A DNA stretch of 64,000 bases, from NCBI RefSeq assembly GCF_026914185.1, contig NC_070561.1:2108001-2172000 (forward strand), written 5' to 3'. Of the stretch, positions 11,701 to 21,879 are shown piece by piece. Numbering within the stretch: position 1 is the stretch's first letter; each line of letters opens with the position of its first letter. The position numbers and the translations under genes were made by a program. This stretch comes from Puccinia triticina (Eukaryota > Basidiomycota > Pucciniomycetes > Pucciniales > Pucciniaceae). The notes under the pieces are model-generated. The model was not told the DNA's origin. It did not search any database and was given only the letters and a program-made list of their open reading frames with translations.

Positions 11701-13055
11701 CCATCGGGCGGAATTATTCCCACTTGATAATGGTAAGTTGTCTGATCCAAAATGTGATCTTGACCGTCGCATTTTATATGGTCAAGCCCCGCAGCAGATG
11801 GGGTTTTGCAGCTCACCGACCTTTTCACCTTTGCCGAATGTCTGGATATTGCAATGCTCAGTACCTATACAGTTCTTTGTCTTGTCTGCGACAATATCCT
11901 TGGCCGTTTACTGTTTAACCAACAACTCGAGCGATGAAGACGAGAAATGCCACATTGTGGCAGACGAGCTCAAGAAAGTAAAAAATGTACTCAAGAAATG
12001 TGTCAGTAGCACATTCGTCATGCGCAAACAAGAAATCGGGATTCCTGGGCTGACTATAATCATCTGGGACGAATAACTTGCGAATAGACTGCTATGAGCT
12101 CAATCTTGAGAAGAACTTATGCTGTCCTGGATTTTGCGTTGAGCAAGTGGGCAAGGATCAAGAGCTGTACTACGCCTGTTGATGGTCGACCCCCTAAGCG
12201 GGGCAGGTCGGAACCCGACACCGTGTCGAATGCTCCAGAGATGACGAATTTCCCTCCAAATCAAACTGACAATCGACCGGCGGCAAATCCCGAAGAAAAT
12301 CTGTTTGAAGGATCAACAACCGGTGAATATACTGGCGAAGATTCGCGATTCATGGAGAACTTATTGCGGAGCTTACTACAAAATTCCACATGGCCAGACC
12401 AATTTGAGCTCAACCATGATCTTGTAAGCCTACACAATGCCAATCCTCTACCCGGATAATTTTTTTTGGTTTCTGTCATCCCGAAACGCACAGAGGCTAA
12501 CTCTTTTTATCACTCAACTTTTAACAGCCCCAAAATCTTGGGCCTGCTGCTAGCCTCACCAGCTCGCCATGTTTTCAAGGAGTTCCACAGACCTTTGATT
12601 TCGGAAATCTTTTTGATCTTCATTCTGCCGAGTCAGCCGCTGCCACTACCAGCACCCCACAACATACCACCAGTGGAAACAACTCGGATGGATCCTCAGC
12701 CACCTATTTATCTACCCCATCATCTGCCACCAACCAGTTACTTTCGTCTATGTTCAACAATCAAGAGCTCAATTCTTCACCCACATCCTTGAACCCACCG
12801 ACAACTTCGTTCCCGTTTGGTGTCGGCTTCGACAATCCCCAAAATCCTGCCTCGCCATTCGCAGAATTGCCTTATCCGGTCACCCATCAACCCGTTATCA
12901 ACAGCCGGAATGTTAGTGGCGGTGTGCCTGGCGCCGTTGATTCTTCTCTTGACGGTAGCTTTATAAACGGTCAATTAGCGGCTCGTAATCTTAGTACTGC
13001 CGGCTATCCTCTTTCTAGTCAATTTGATTTGCCGGTCACCAATAGCATTACTTGA
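8799..13055 (+). CDS. Zn2Cys6 fungal transcription factor (probable frameshift near 11930)
   Basis: Supported exons: 8799-9036, 9304-9674, 9742-10003, 10201-10455, 10561-10624, one unresolved small exon, 10853-10924, 10987-11611, 11685-11732, 11795-12001, 12088-12423 and 12528-13055. Joining the first two exons makes a complete binuclear zinc cluster, Cys-x2-Cys-x6-Cys-x5-Cys-x2-Cys-x8-Cys (residues 64-92), preceded by basic KKKRV. A dimerisation-like helix follows (LDTRVEYLLDLVKQH). The middle region has hallmarks of the fungal-specific regulatory domain (MAELPN, WMHRILHRPTFWE, HWLAILFSVCGLGL, AMLAIHRAELFPLDNG). The tail is Ser/Pro/Asn-rich, like an activation domain. The reading frame that encodes FAECLDIAMLSTYTV meets TGA at 11935-11937, while coding-like DEDEKCHIVADEL continues one base out of frame. 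This is either a real lesion, a sequence error or an unrecognised splice. The regulated pathway cannot be told. Confidence 0.75.
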
Positions 13056-14071
13056 TATAATCTTGAAGGAATACCTGGATCTTCTCTTTCTTCCCTCTAT
13101 AACTAGTTTACCTTGTCCAACAATATATCAAAAGCCCAAATATAAAAACAGATCAGTGTAGGAGTCCTGTTGTCAACTTGTACTGTCGTGTTTCACATAT
13201 CTATTATCAATTCATAATCTATACATTTCAAAAATTTGGTTATACACAAATCCGTAACCATTATTAGCTATATCATCGTAGCCATATAACTTGAGTTGTT
13301 GTAATTTTTTTCTTGTGTGGGGATGGGCGGTGAGATTTGTACCTCAGGAGATTGTGCAAATGAAATGAAACCGCGGTAAATGTTTCCTATTCTACAGTGA
13401 ATCAATTCCTATGGAAATGTGCCAAAAATTCTTGGATGTACGGTGCTGATCCGAGCCATCTCCGCCCTTTTGACTTCTGCCGGGCTAAGTCAAAGATTAG
13501 CTTTGCGACGATGTACAATCAATACGCATTCTGAATGCCAAATTCCAACACCTAATTCAACTCATTTCATTGCAACAGGGCCATGACTTTATGATACCAA
13601 TGGAATTATGATTGAATCGATTTACAATGTACACAACAGTGAGGGGGAATTTGCCATTGGCGGCGACTACCTAAGAGACGAGGGGGGATGTGAGGAGTGA
13701 TGTTACATGAATGATGAACAAGGCATCATGGGTTGGGTGGTTGATTGGGGCGTTGTACAGACATGACCCTAGTTACCGGAGTAACAAAAAAGAAAAGTAT
13801 CTGGGCTTTCTTGACCCTTTTTCCGTGCATCCGTGTATAAATCTTCACAAGAGCTGAGTCACGGCTCGTTTGCTGTTGTGATCCTCTCATTTTCGGTTGT
13901 TAGATTGCATGGCGAGGATTTGAACCACTGTGTATGTTTTTGCCCCATGTGGGATATAACAATGGGAATTGAAGAATGCACCTCTCCCGTCAGTTTTGAA
14001 TGCTCCTTGCTCGCAATCATCATCGACCGAAATATTCAACGAGGCAGAAAGAAAGAAGGAAAATGGGAATA
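13056..14071. other. Intergenic region between convergent genes
   Basis: About 1 kb, AT-rich, between the 3' ends of the Zn2Cys6 gene (+) and the TMBIM-type gene (-). No coding exon or recognisable repeat was found. It presumably carries both terminators. Confidence 0.45.
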
Positions 14072-15288
14072 TCACTGACGTCGGATAAAAATGTTGATCG
14101 AGTCCATAATCAAGCCGACAGATTCGTTGACCGGATCTGGTTTCATTCGACCTTGTTGAACCAGAAGCCCATGGTTCAGAATTTTTTGTGTGCTTAAATA
14201 AAAAATTGAATTAATGTGTGTAAAAGCCATGAGCACAGGAGAAGTAGATGGTTCTCACTCGTATAAGACGAAGCCAGAGAACACGGCCAGTCCTCCATAG
14301 AGAGAAATGGATTCGGTAACCATGAGAGTTCTAGCCGCGGTGACTGGTAGAACGAGCGGCGCCAGGGAGCTGAGGGCAACGACGGACACACCAGCGAGAA
14401 GGGGGCCGCCAAGGTAGAGGAAGCGGTCGTTTTTGGCGGTCGCGCCGACGTACGAAAGCGAGCCGACGACGCCGACGGTGTATAGTGCCGCTCGAGAGAG
14501 GATCGCGGGGGCATAGAAATAGAGGGGCGAGAGGGTGGCGGCTTGGAAGGATGTGAAGGCCAGCCAGAAGCCGTACTTCTGGACGGTGTTGTCCGGAGAG
14601 GTGTACAGGGTGCCCATCATTGAGCCTATCGAGCCTACCAAACCCAGACTTCAGAGGGATCGCATGCCACGTCAATCAGCTGCTCTGCTCGAAGTGTTCA
14701 GATGTGAGGGGCTTGGTCACTTACCCAGCTACCGCTAATGGGTTCATCGCCATCATCCGCATCGTCAGCCCATTTTTGAACATGTATCGGGCGAGCACTG
14801 AGGTGATCGCTAGGCCAATCCCAGTATGCTGGAAGCTGGAATTCAGCAGCTCTTTCTGCGCTTGGCTGAGGGGTTCGATCCTCTGATCTCGGTTGAGAAA
14901 TCCATCTAGCAAAACAAGCTGGATAGCGATAGAAAAGCCAGATAGTCAGTTCAGTTTTCTTTACGCCCATATATCCAATGGGTTTGTTGGTTGGGGTGAA
15001 GAGGGCGCTTACCGATCCGACCAGCCCAGCGGAAGCGATAAAGATCTGTTTGTAGTTACTCTGGCTTTTAGCTTGCTCGAAGACAGAGAGTCGATTGACT
15101 TGGCTTGCCGACTGGTTCGAGCACGAGAACCAGCGCTGGGCCGTGGTTCGATTGAAGCCGTTGGGATGTCTTGATGGAGCAGAAAATATGGACCTCGAAG
15201 TCAGTTGGCTGAAGGTGTGGGTTGGTTTGAGCGGGTGGTGGATGAGTCTGGTGGGTGAAGTGATCAGGCGGGGCTTGAGGAACGACAT
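14072..15288 (-). CDS. Mitochondrial Bax-inhibitor-1/TMBIM5 (GHITM)-type membrane protein
   Basis: Minus-strand exons 15288-15013, 14918-14725, 14648-14259 and 14192-14072 give 981 nt, 326 residues, with all phases consistent. The first 75 residues are Ser/Thr/Arg-rich with scarcely any acidic residue, as in a mitochondrial presequence. Six to seven hydrophobic segments follow, among them GIGLAITSVLARYMF, YGFWLAFTSFQAATLSPLY, LYLGGPLLAGVSVVALSS and GGLAVFSGFVLYDTQKIL. The aspartate of DTQKI is made exactly by the last splice. The C-terminal PVNESVGLIMDSINIFIR matches the end seen in TMBIM family proteins. Family knowledge: TMBIM5/GHITM lies in the inner mitochondrial membrane and affects cristae and cation exchange. 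That role is inferred for this copy. The final short exon would be missed by a single-exon view. Confidence 0.85.
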
Positions 15289-16177
15289 CGTGTGGTGAGT
15301 GAAGAATCGAGATGGTTTTCTTGGTGGTTTCTGGTCAGGTGCTTCATGTCCGGGTGCGATGGGCAAGTTTTTATACACATGCACCCGTTGGTTTTTGTTC
15401 CCGAATGTTCGTTTTTGTTCTTTTTTTTCTGCCCGTTTGGTGTTTCGGCTACGTCATCCACTCAAGTTCCTCAGCGGCAGCCCCCGACAAACCTCCTTCT
15501 TCCGCTGCCCTCTCCCTCTCAGAAAAGGGACAGCTTTGTCTTACATACCAGGTGGAAGACACCTGCATCCCAAGTCCAAGCACCAAGTTGACACCCATGT
15601 TGAAGCCTCGCAGCTTGTATGTAATTACAATAGCCATTATGTTACAAGGTTTTCTTGCACCAAGTCCAAAGTACATGAGAGCAAAGGGCACACATAAACC
15701 GGGTCTCTTTGCCAGCAGTGCCGGCCTCATTGGGTAAGGGTGCAATGGCTGGTCGAGTAGACACCTTTGCAAAATGCCTTCCCTATAAATATGCCAGCGA
15801 CACATGTCATGAGTTCAGTTTTAGAAAATAGGACAGTTTGCCTTCGGGGTATTGATCCTTGCGCATGCACCGCAAATAAATCAAGTGCAGTCAGGCAATA
15901 TGGGGCCAGTTTTTCATTGACTTTCAGCCGAACGTTATTCAGATTCACTTGCTCTTACAAAAAGACCTTTCAGAGTTATAGGAAGAATGTTTGGAGAGCT
16001 ACATTGAACATACACGGAGCAGGCTTATTTAGCTGTTCTTTATTCTTCGAAGTGTACAAATTTACCAATGCTTCGGCGTGCGCATTTAAAATCGAATCAA
16101 ACAGAGCGTTCAAGCCGAATCAAAAAATGCCTACGCAGTTTTTTTTTTTTTTCTTATCACACTTAGGCGTGAACTAA
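15289..16177. other. Intergenic region, promoter of the TMBIM gene
   Basis: Lies upstream of the minus-strand gene ending at 14072 and downstream of the penta-EF-hand gene. No credible exon was found. A T-run at 16140-16152 sits just beyond the stop codon of the penta-EF-hand gene. The short open frames show no domains. Confidence 0.4.
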
Positions 16178-17840
16178 TTAGGGGGCCTGTTTGGCGAAAG
16201 CAAGGATGGTGTTTAGCGTGGCATAAAGCAAGAGATGTATCCCAGACGAATACCAAAGAGGAAGAGAGACTGACCTCTAAGACCATCTGCAAAAATTGTT
16301 CGTATGACATTTGCACCCAGCCGTCTCGGTCGGTATCGGCACGCTGAAACGCTTCCGTCAGCGATTTCACGACAACACAACTGGCAGAAAGCATAGCAAT
16401 GTGTATCATCTCAGCTTAGCGACAGGGCGCCTGTGAAGATCGGTGAGTGAGGTGACGGATATGTAGAGTGACAATAAAATGTATTTACCACCGGACAAAG
16501 CGATCTGTTGATTTCAGGGTGCAAAATCAGTCTACTGACTACACAAGAGCGCTGGTGAGGAGAAACTTACCGAAGGTTATTCCACCCTCACGGTTGCGCT
16601 GAGTAGCTATCGAGCCTGTACCTTTAGCGGGAGCAATCACTGAGGAGAGAGTTGAAGTTGACCCAACCAGTCAGACATTACTCGAACGATTTTAAGAAAC
16701 AAGAAACGCCACGAACATATGGTTGCACGACGAGAATGTGCATCTTTTAATAGAAGATTACGATGCTGCCCAATGGGTGGTGAAAAAACTCACCGTATTT
16801 TCTCTGGAGCATTTGGAGAAGATGAGGCGGAAGCCTAAAGCCAAACTGTTTAGGAAAAAGCAAGTTTGCGAACGGAATAACTCAATTAATCAGGAGAAAA
16901 TACATTCAAAAAAAGAAAAAAACCAAAATGAGCATACCTGATCGAGCGCGTTGCGGAGTTCATCTCCGGCGATCGTCCCAGAGCGATCGGCATCGAAGTG
17001 TCTGAATACACCTTGCCTAAATATATATTCATTGTCGCAAATAGAGTCAGAAATTAAATCACAACTTGAACTGCAAAGACTGGAGCGCTTACCAATCTTT
17101 TATGTACTTCCATAATCCAGCAAACTCGTCAAACCCGATGGTTCCGCTTCTATCAGTATCGAAAATGTTCACTGGAAGCGTCGTCGAAGTCCGTCTTTCA
17201 GCTCTCGGTTGTCCATTCAAGGGCCTCAGACATGTGGTTTTGGAGGATCAGTCTGACTTACTCAACATTTTAACGGTATCTAAATCGAAGGCGGTCCAAT
17301 CGCCATTTACGAGGGCCTGTTGCAACTCGAGTGCGGTGATATTCCCGCTGTTATCGCTATCGACGGCCGCAAACCATTGACGTAACTGGGGATCAATCCG
17401 AACGGTGGGAGGCCTGGGTCTGAACGAGCCTCCCGACGGCTGTGGATTGCCGGGAGGCGGTCCGCCAGGAGGAGGCGCCTGGGAATGATGACCGCCTGAA
17501 TATTGATTGGGAGGTTGGCCGGTCGGAGCTCCATAGCCCTGACTTGGTGGTTGGCCACTTGGAGGTCCGTAGCCTTGCTGTGGGGGATGGCCGCCGCCTG
17601 GGGGACCATATCCTTGGTTTGGTGGTCCGCCGCTTGGAGGCCCGTAGCCCTGGCTTGGAGGTTGGCCACTTGGAGGTCCATAGCCCTGGTTTTGAGGCGG
17701 ATAGCCGGCTCCTTGCCCGTAAGCTGGTTTTTGATAACCATCAGATCATTCAGTTCATGATTCGAAGATTGCCTTCAGATCGACGTCCCAACCAAAAAGA
17801 TTGGTAATCAGAACACACCTTGATTACCACCGTACGACAT
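16178..17840 (-). CDS. Penta-EF-hand calcium-binding protein (ALG-2/PEF1/peflin type)
   Basis: Nine minus-strand exons: 17840-17819, 17723-17262, 17171-17093, 17016-16938, 16845-16794, 16639-16571, 16504-16489, 16380-16275 and 16186-16178. They total 894 nt, 297 residues, with every junction in phase. The N-terminal 110 residues hold repeats of a QGYGPPSGQPP type, the Gly/Pro/Tyr-rich tail typical of peflin-like proteins. EF loops follow: DSDNSGNITALE (about 129-140), DTDRSGTIGFDE (166-177), DADRSGTIAGDE (196-207), a degenerate fourth hand, and DTDRDGWVQMSYE near 275. The first three and the fifth keep Asp at positions 1, 3 and a suitable residue at 5. The fourth loop is poor in acidic residues. 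Family members dimerise through the fifth hand and act as calcium sensors in ESCRT and COPII contexts, which is inferred here. The 16-nt and 9-nt exons are notable. Confidence 0.9.
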
Positions 17841-18053
17841 CTCTGGCCAAGATTCAGAGCAAGCTAAAAGTTCGAAGAGACGCTACAAGTTTGTCGGTTT
17901 CACTAGATTGCTGGGTTCGGCCGGAAGTTATTGTCGACAAGACATGCTTCCATGTGGATTGGTTTTGACCAGGGCCAGGGGCTCCACATTCCCGATCGGC
18001 GAATGGCAACGCGCTGCGGGCAAGCAGGCCCCCATGGGCCATGTCATAAAATT
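17841..18053. other. Promoter region of the penta-EF-hand gene and edge of the gene-dense block
   Basis: About 200 bp between the start codon of the minus-strand gene and the first inverted-repeat arm. No TATA box was recognised with confidence. Rightwards of here the window changes to nearly continuous repeat DNA. Confidence 0.4.
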
Positions 18054-18089
18054 TATGGTATTCAAAATTGCATAAGATTTTTTTACATA

Positions 18090-19080
18090 CAGTGCGGGAC
18101 ACCACTTTTGTGCTAGCCCCCTGGGGGTGTCCCAAATGTTGGGCTTGAGAAATTCACAAAAATCCCCCGATACCCCGGGGGTTGTGGGGAGGGTTAGGGG
18201 GGTGACCAGTGTAAAAATCACGAGTCCAAGTGCAAGATTTCTTTCCCCACCCTCCAAGATGGCGCCTACATATGACAACAGAACAAAGAGCTCAGATCAA
18301 AAGACAAAGAAAAGAGTCCTTACTTCAAAGAAAATCCTCCTCAAGCCAACCAAAAAAGCCGCTGAAACCCTTCTTGCAGCCTTGAAAACCGCCTGTTGTC
18401 CTTATTGCTGACAAAGACAACCCTATTTTAATTGAAAGCAAGAATGATCAGGATAATTGTGGTCTATTCAAAACTCCTCTCTTAGAAAAATATCAACAAG
18501 AAGAAATTGCTATGGCTGAAGAGATTCAACAGATGCTTAATTGGTGTCGCAATGGCAAAACCTCCAACGAAAATGATGAAGTTGACAAAGCTACCAGGAA
18601 GATCTTGTGGCCAATCTTGTAATCAAAGGATAAAGAAGAGCAAGCACAGAAGAAAAGGCAAATTCTCAAAAGTGGAAATTCAAAGTACAAGATGCCAGTT
18701 CCTAGCTCCAACCCGAACTCAAAGAAACTTGTTCTTTTCCTATGAATACAAGGCCTTGGTTTTGTACCGCAATGCTCCAAAACCCACTATAAGTGCATAA
18801 TATACACTTAATACATAGTCTATATGCATAATGCACCTCCATAGTGCCATACTATGGCCTGTAAGTCTATGTGTCCCAAATCCAAACCACCCAAAAAGTG
18901 AAACTTTTTTCTGAGCAGTGCCACAGAGCTGGCAAGATATTTATAGAATCCCCTAGCTCTGTAGAGCTCAAAAATGTCACTTTGGTGTATTTTACATGAT
19001 ATATGTAAACCCTGATAGGTCTCAAAAAATAAAAACATTTTTGCGGGCGCGGGCTAGCACAAAAGTGACGTCCCACACTG
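18090..19080. mobile_element. Tc1/mariner-like DNA transposon remnant with TA target duplication
   Basis: About 990 bp, starting CAGTGCGGGAC and ending GTCCCACACTG. The roughly 30-bp terminal inverted repeats share CACTTTTGTGCTAGCCC further in. TA is present directly outside both ends, the usual target of the Tc1/mariner superfamily. The interior carries a decayed coding segment and no intact transposase, so the element is non-autonomous. Confidence 0.6.
18259..18740 (+). pseudogene. Decayed Lys/Glu-rich coding segment inside the Tc1/mariner-like element
   Basis: From an ATG at 18259 a basic reading frame (MAPTYDNRTKSSDQKTKKR) runs to a TGA near 18411. A second frame shifted by one base continues with coding-like sequence (IADKDNPILIESKNDQD, EEIAMAEEIQQMLNWCRN) to about 18620, and a third segment follows. 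This looks like an old reading frame broken by at least one indel in the A-rich run near 18385. No family was recognised. Confidence 0.4.
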
Positions 19081-19504
19081 TAAAATCATAAACTGCAATC
19101 TTGGCTGGGAGATGTCACTTTAAGTTTTATGCACGCTGGCATCTCCCAGCCAAACCCTCTGGCCGCGCTTGCCAGGGTCCTGCCAAAATGGGCTTTATGA
19201 TTTTATGTAAACAGTGGCATATGCAATTTTGAATACCATAATTCCACACAGACTATGTAGGTATGGGAATCGGGCCGGCGCCCACTGGGGATATTGGCAT
19301 TGACATACAGGGGGGTTCACCATTGCATTTCACCAGCAACTTTTTATCACCTCACCAGTAGAGATGCGCACGCTGCGCAATTAAATTTTTAGCCTCACAC
19401 CAGGAGGATTTTATGCTGGCTGAGCAAAGGAAACATACTAGTGCCCATCACACCATGAACCTGGGCGGGTCAAGACCGGCCATCAATCTCACACACCTCA
19501 ACCT

Positions 19505-19782
19505 ATGAAAGGCCAATCATTGAGTCAACCAACACCCATACATGGACCCCACTTGATGACCAACCTGGTCATCGGGTGGATAAATACTCCACTCGATGAC
19601 TTTGGGTCATTGAGTGGATCACCACTAGCCGATCCACTTGATGGCCGGACTGGGTCATTGGTGTGTATCCACTTGATGGCTGGACTGGGTCACCAAGTGG
19701 ATACACACTCCACTCAATGACCGAGCCGGTCATCAAGTGCACACACCCCACACTCCACTCAATGACCCAGTCCGGCCATCAA
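19505..19782. repeat. Left subterminal hairpin array of element 1
   Basis: A run of imperfect hairpins of the form CCACTTGATGACC...GGTCATCAAGTGG with short loops, each about 32-36 bp and spaced by 8-20 bp. It resumes at 21625 after the inserted element, so the two parts were once continuous. Confidence 0.75.
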
Positions 19783-19999
19783 CACCAGGAAAAAAAAATA
19801 GTCACTTGATGGCAAGTGACATGATGCAGCTTTGGTTTCTGCTCCAGAGCTACTCCAGCGCTGCTCCAAGTCTGCTCCACCAGCACTTGTAGAGCTTGCA
19901 GGACTGCACCAGAGCACTCAATGTGGCACAGTCAGCTGATCCTAATTTTTTCCCAGGAACAGCTGATGCTCATCATAAGCTGAGCAGTAGGCATTGACT

Positions 20000-20715
20000 G
20001 AGCCTGGGCCAAAGCTGAGCATTGGCTGAGCCTGGGCCACAGCTGAGAATTGGATATTCCAAGCCTGAAACAAATCCAAGTGTCAGCTGGACCAAGAATA
20101 TTCCAAATCTGAGCATCAGCTTAGCCAACAATGGTCCAAAGCTGAGCATCATCTTGAAAAAGGCTAGTGCAGAGCTTAGGATCAGCTGGGACAATACTGT
20201 TCCAAAGATTAACACCAGCTGGGCCAAAAATTTTCAAAAGCTGAGCATTGGCTGAGCCAATGCGGTACAAGCTGAGCATTGGCTGAGCCAAGGCTGTTCC
20301 AAAGCTGAGTATCAGAGTTTTTGAGACTATTCAAAAGATTAATATCACCTGAGCCAAGGGTGTTCCACAGCTGAGCATCAGCTGATCCAAGGCTGGTCCA
20401 CAGCTGAGCATCAGCTGGGCCAAGGCTGGTCCACAGCTGAGCATCAGCTGAGCCAAGGCTGGTCCACAGCTGAGCATCAGCTGAGCCAAGGCTGGTCCAC
20501 AGCTGAGCATCAGCTGAGCCAAGGCTGGTCCACAGCTGAGCATTGTCTTAGCCAAGGTTGTTCCACAGCTGAGCATCAGCTGAGCCAAGGCTGGTCCACA
20601 GATGAGCATAAGCTGTTACAGGAGTGGTCAGACTCAGAATCTGAGCATTGGCTGGGCCAAGATTTATCCAAAGCTGAAAATCAGCTGAGCCAATACTGGT
20701 CCAAAGTGTCAGAAT
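20000..20715. repeat. 33-bp tandem repeat (minisatellite)
   Basis: About twenty degenerate copies of a 33-bp unit containing GCTGAGCATCAGCTGAGCC and AAGGCTGGTCCACA, most regular between 20370 and 20610. Because 33 is divisible by 3, the minus strand stays open through the array (MLSCGPALAQL repeated). This is probably not a gene. A related group of units recurs at 21240-21425. Confidence 0.8.
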
Positions 20716-20734
20716 ATCTGTCTCTCTGTCCGCT

Positions 20735-20995
20735 CACATTCCCCTACCATCCCCAGTCCCCAGTAAATTTTCCAGTGCCCAGTCCCCAGTAAAGTATTCT
20801 GTCTTCAGTCCCCAGTAAATTATTCAGTCCCCAGTACCCAGTCCCCAGTAAATTATCCAGTCCCCAGTCCCCAGTCCCCAGTAAAGTATTCTTTCCCAGT
20901 CTCCAGTAAAGTTCCCTGTTCCTGTCCTGTCCTCTGTCCAGTTCCAGTTCCTGTCCCTGTCCCCTATCCCAGTTCCTGTCCTGTCCCTGTCACTG
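20735..20995. repeat. CCAGTCCCCAGTAAA simple tandem array
   Basis: Degenerate tandem copies of a 7- to 15-bp unit (CAGTCCC, CAGTAAATTATC) followed by CTGTCC-type repeats. The strand is strongly pyrimidine-biased. No function is visible. Confidence 0.75.
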
Positions 20996-20999
20996 ACTT

Positions 21000-21235
21000 G
21001 TTATTACAGATGTTAGTTTATTTTGTCTTGTATGTTACATGCTGTTAGGCCCCCTCTGGATCTTGTGCAGGGGGCTCTCTAGTTGTGTATACATGTCCGC
21101 TCCTCAAGTATGAAATAAAATCATCGAGTCAGAGCCCAACAACAAGAGACCCACTTTTGCCCAACCTGAGTCAAGCTCCTCTTTCAAAAACCCCCACTAC
21201 TCGCCTCCCATATTCTCAGTCAACAAGCGTAACCT
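21000..21235. other. Unique interior of the CACCAGG-family element
   Basis: A stretch with a GCCCCCTCTGGATC / GCAGGGGGCTC hairpin and an AATAAA-type signal (ATGAAATAAAATC) near 21110. It could be the 3' part of an old transcript or a retroelement end. No open frame is supported. Confidence 0.3.
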
Positions 21236-21483
21236 CAACACAAAGCTGAGCATTGGCTGGGCCAATGATAGTCCTAATCTGAGTCTAAGCTGAGCCATGA
21301 CTGGAATAAAGATGAAAATAAGCTGGGCCAGGACTGGTTCTGATCTGGGCAACAAAGCTGAGCATGAGCTGGGCACCAAAGCTGAGCATAATCTGGGAGC
21401 TAAAGCTGAGTATCAGCTGACCAGAAATGGGGATCAGTGGTGCCCAGCAAAAACTGAGGATCTCCTGTGGAAATTCTTGAACT

Positions 21484-21572
21484 GGTTAGATGGTGGGTAG
21501 ATGGTGGGTAGATGATGGGTAGATGGTGGGTAGATGATGGGTAGATGGTGGGTAGATGGTGGGTAGCCCGCT
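21484..21572. repeat. GGTGGGTAGAT microsatellite
   Basis: Tandem 11-bp units GATGGTGGGTA and GATGATGGGTA, about eight copies, inside the CACCAGG-family element. Confidence 0.85.
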
Positions 21573-21624
21573 GGAGCTGGCATGATGTCACTTGTCATCA
21601 AGTGACTATTTTTTTTCCTGGTGG

Positions 21625-21870
21625 CAAGTGGATACACACCCCACCCAATGACCAAGCCGCGGTCATCGAGTGGATAACTACTCCACTCAATGAACCAGTC
21701 CGGTCATCGAGTGGATACACACCCCACTTGATGACCAGCCGGTCATCAAGTGGATAACTACTCCACTTGATAACCCGGTCCGGCTATTGAGTGGATGCAC
21801 ACTCCAATCAATGGCCAGACCAGGACATCGAGTCGAGTAGTTATCCATTTGATAGCCGATGTGGTGATTT
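21625..21870. repeat. Continuation of the left hairpin array of element 1
   Basis: Hairpins of the form CCACTTGATGACC and GGTCATCAAGTGG continue after the inserted element. The array ends near a GTGGTGATTTATATAGG segment that also follows the left array of element 2 (near 32485), which marks the start of the shared core. Confidence 0.75.
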
Positions 21871-21879
21871 ATATAGGTG

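Larger units (their letters stand above)
18054..19240. repeat. Outer inverted repeat enclosing a transposon
   Basis: Arms 18054-18074 and 19220-19240 are exact inverted copies (inner part GGTATTCAAAATTGCAT). They enclose the TA-flanked element 18090-19080 and about 140 bp more on the right, including a local hairpin built on GGCTGGGAGATG / CATCTCCCAGCC. The outer pair could be the ends of an older element into which the inner one inserted. Its class is unknown. Confidence 0.5.
19783..21624. mobile_element. CACCAGG-family element with internal minisatellites
   Basis: Starts CACCAGGAAAAAAA and ends TTTTTTTTCCTGGTGG. The ends continue inward as an inverted repeat around AGTCACTTGATG and AAGTGACAT. 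CAA lies directly outside both ends (19780-19782, 21625-21627). Removing the element and one CAA restores an uninterrupted hairpin unit of the surrounding array, which proves insertion. The 3-bp duplication and ends starting CAC suggest a CACTA/EnSpm-like class. No transposase is visible. Confidence 0.65.

Noticed and set aside
14698..15384. A 228-codon single-exon form of the TMBIM gene
   Set aside because: It reads through the intron at 14919-15012 into the wrong frame. The four-exon chain is in phase and carries the family motifs.
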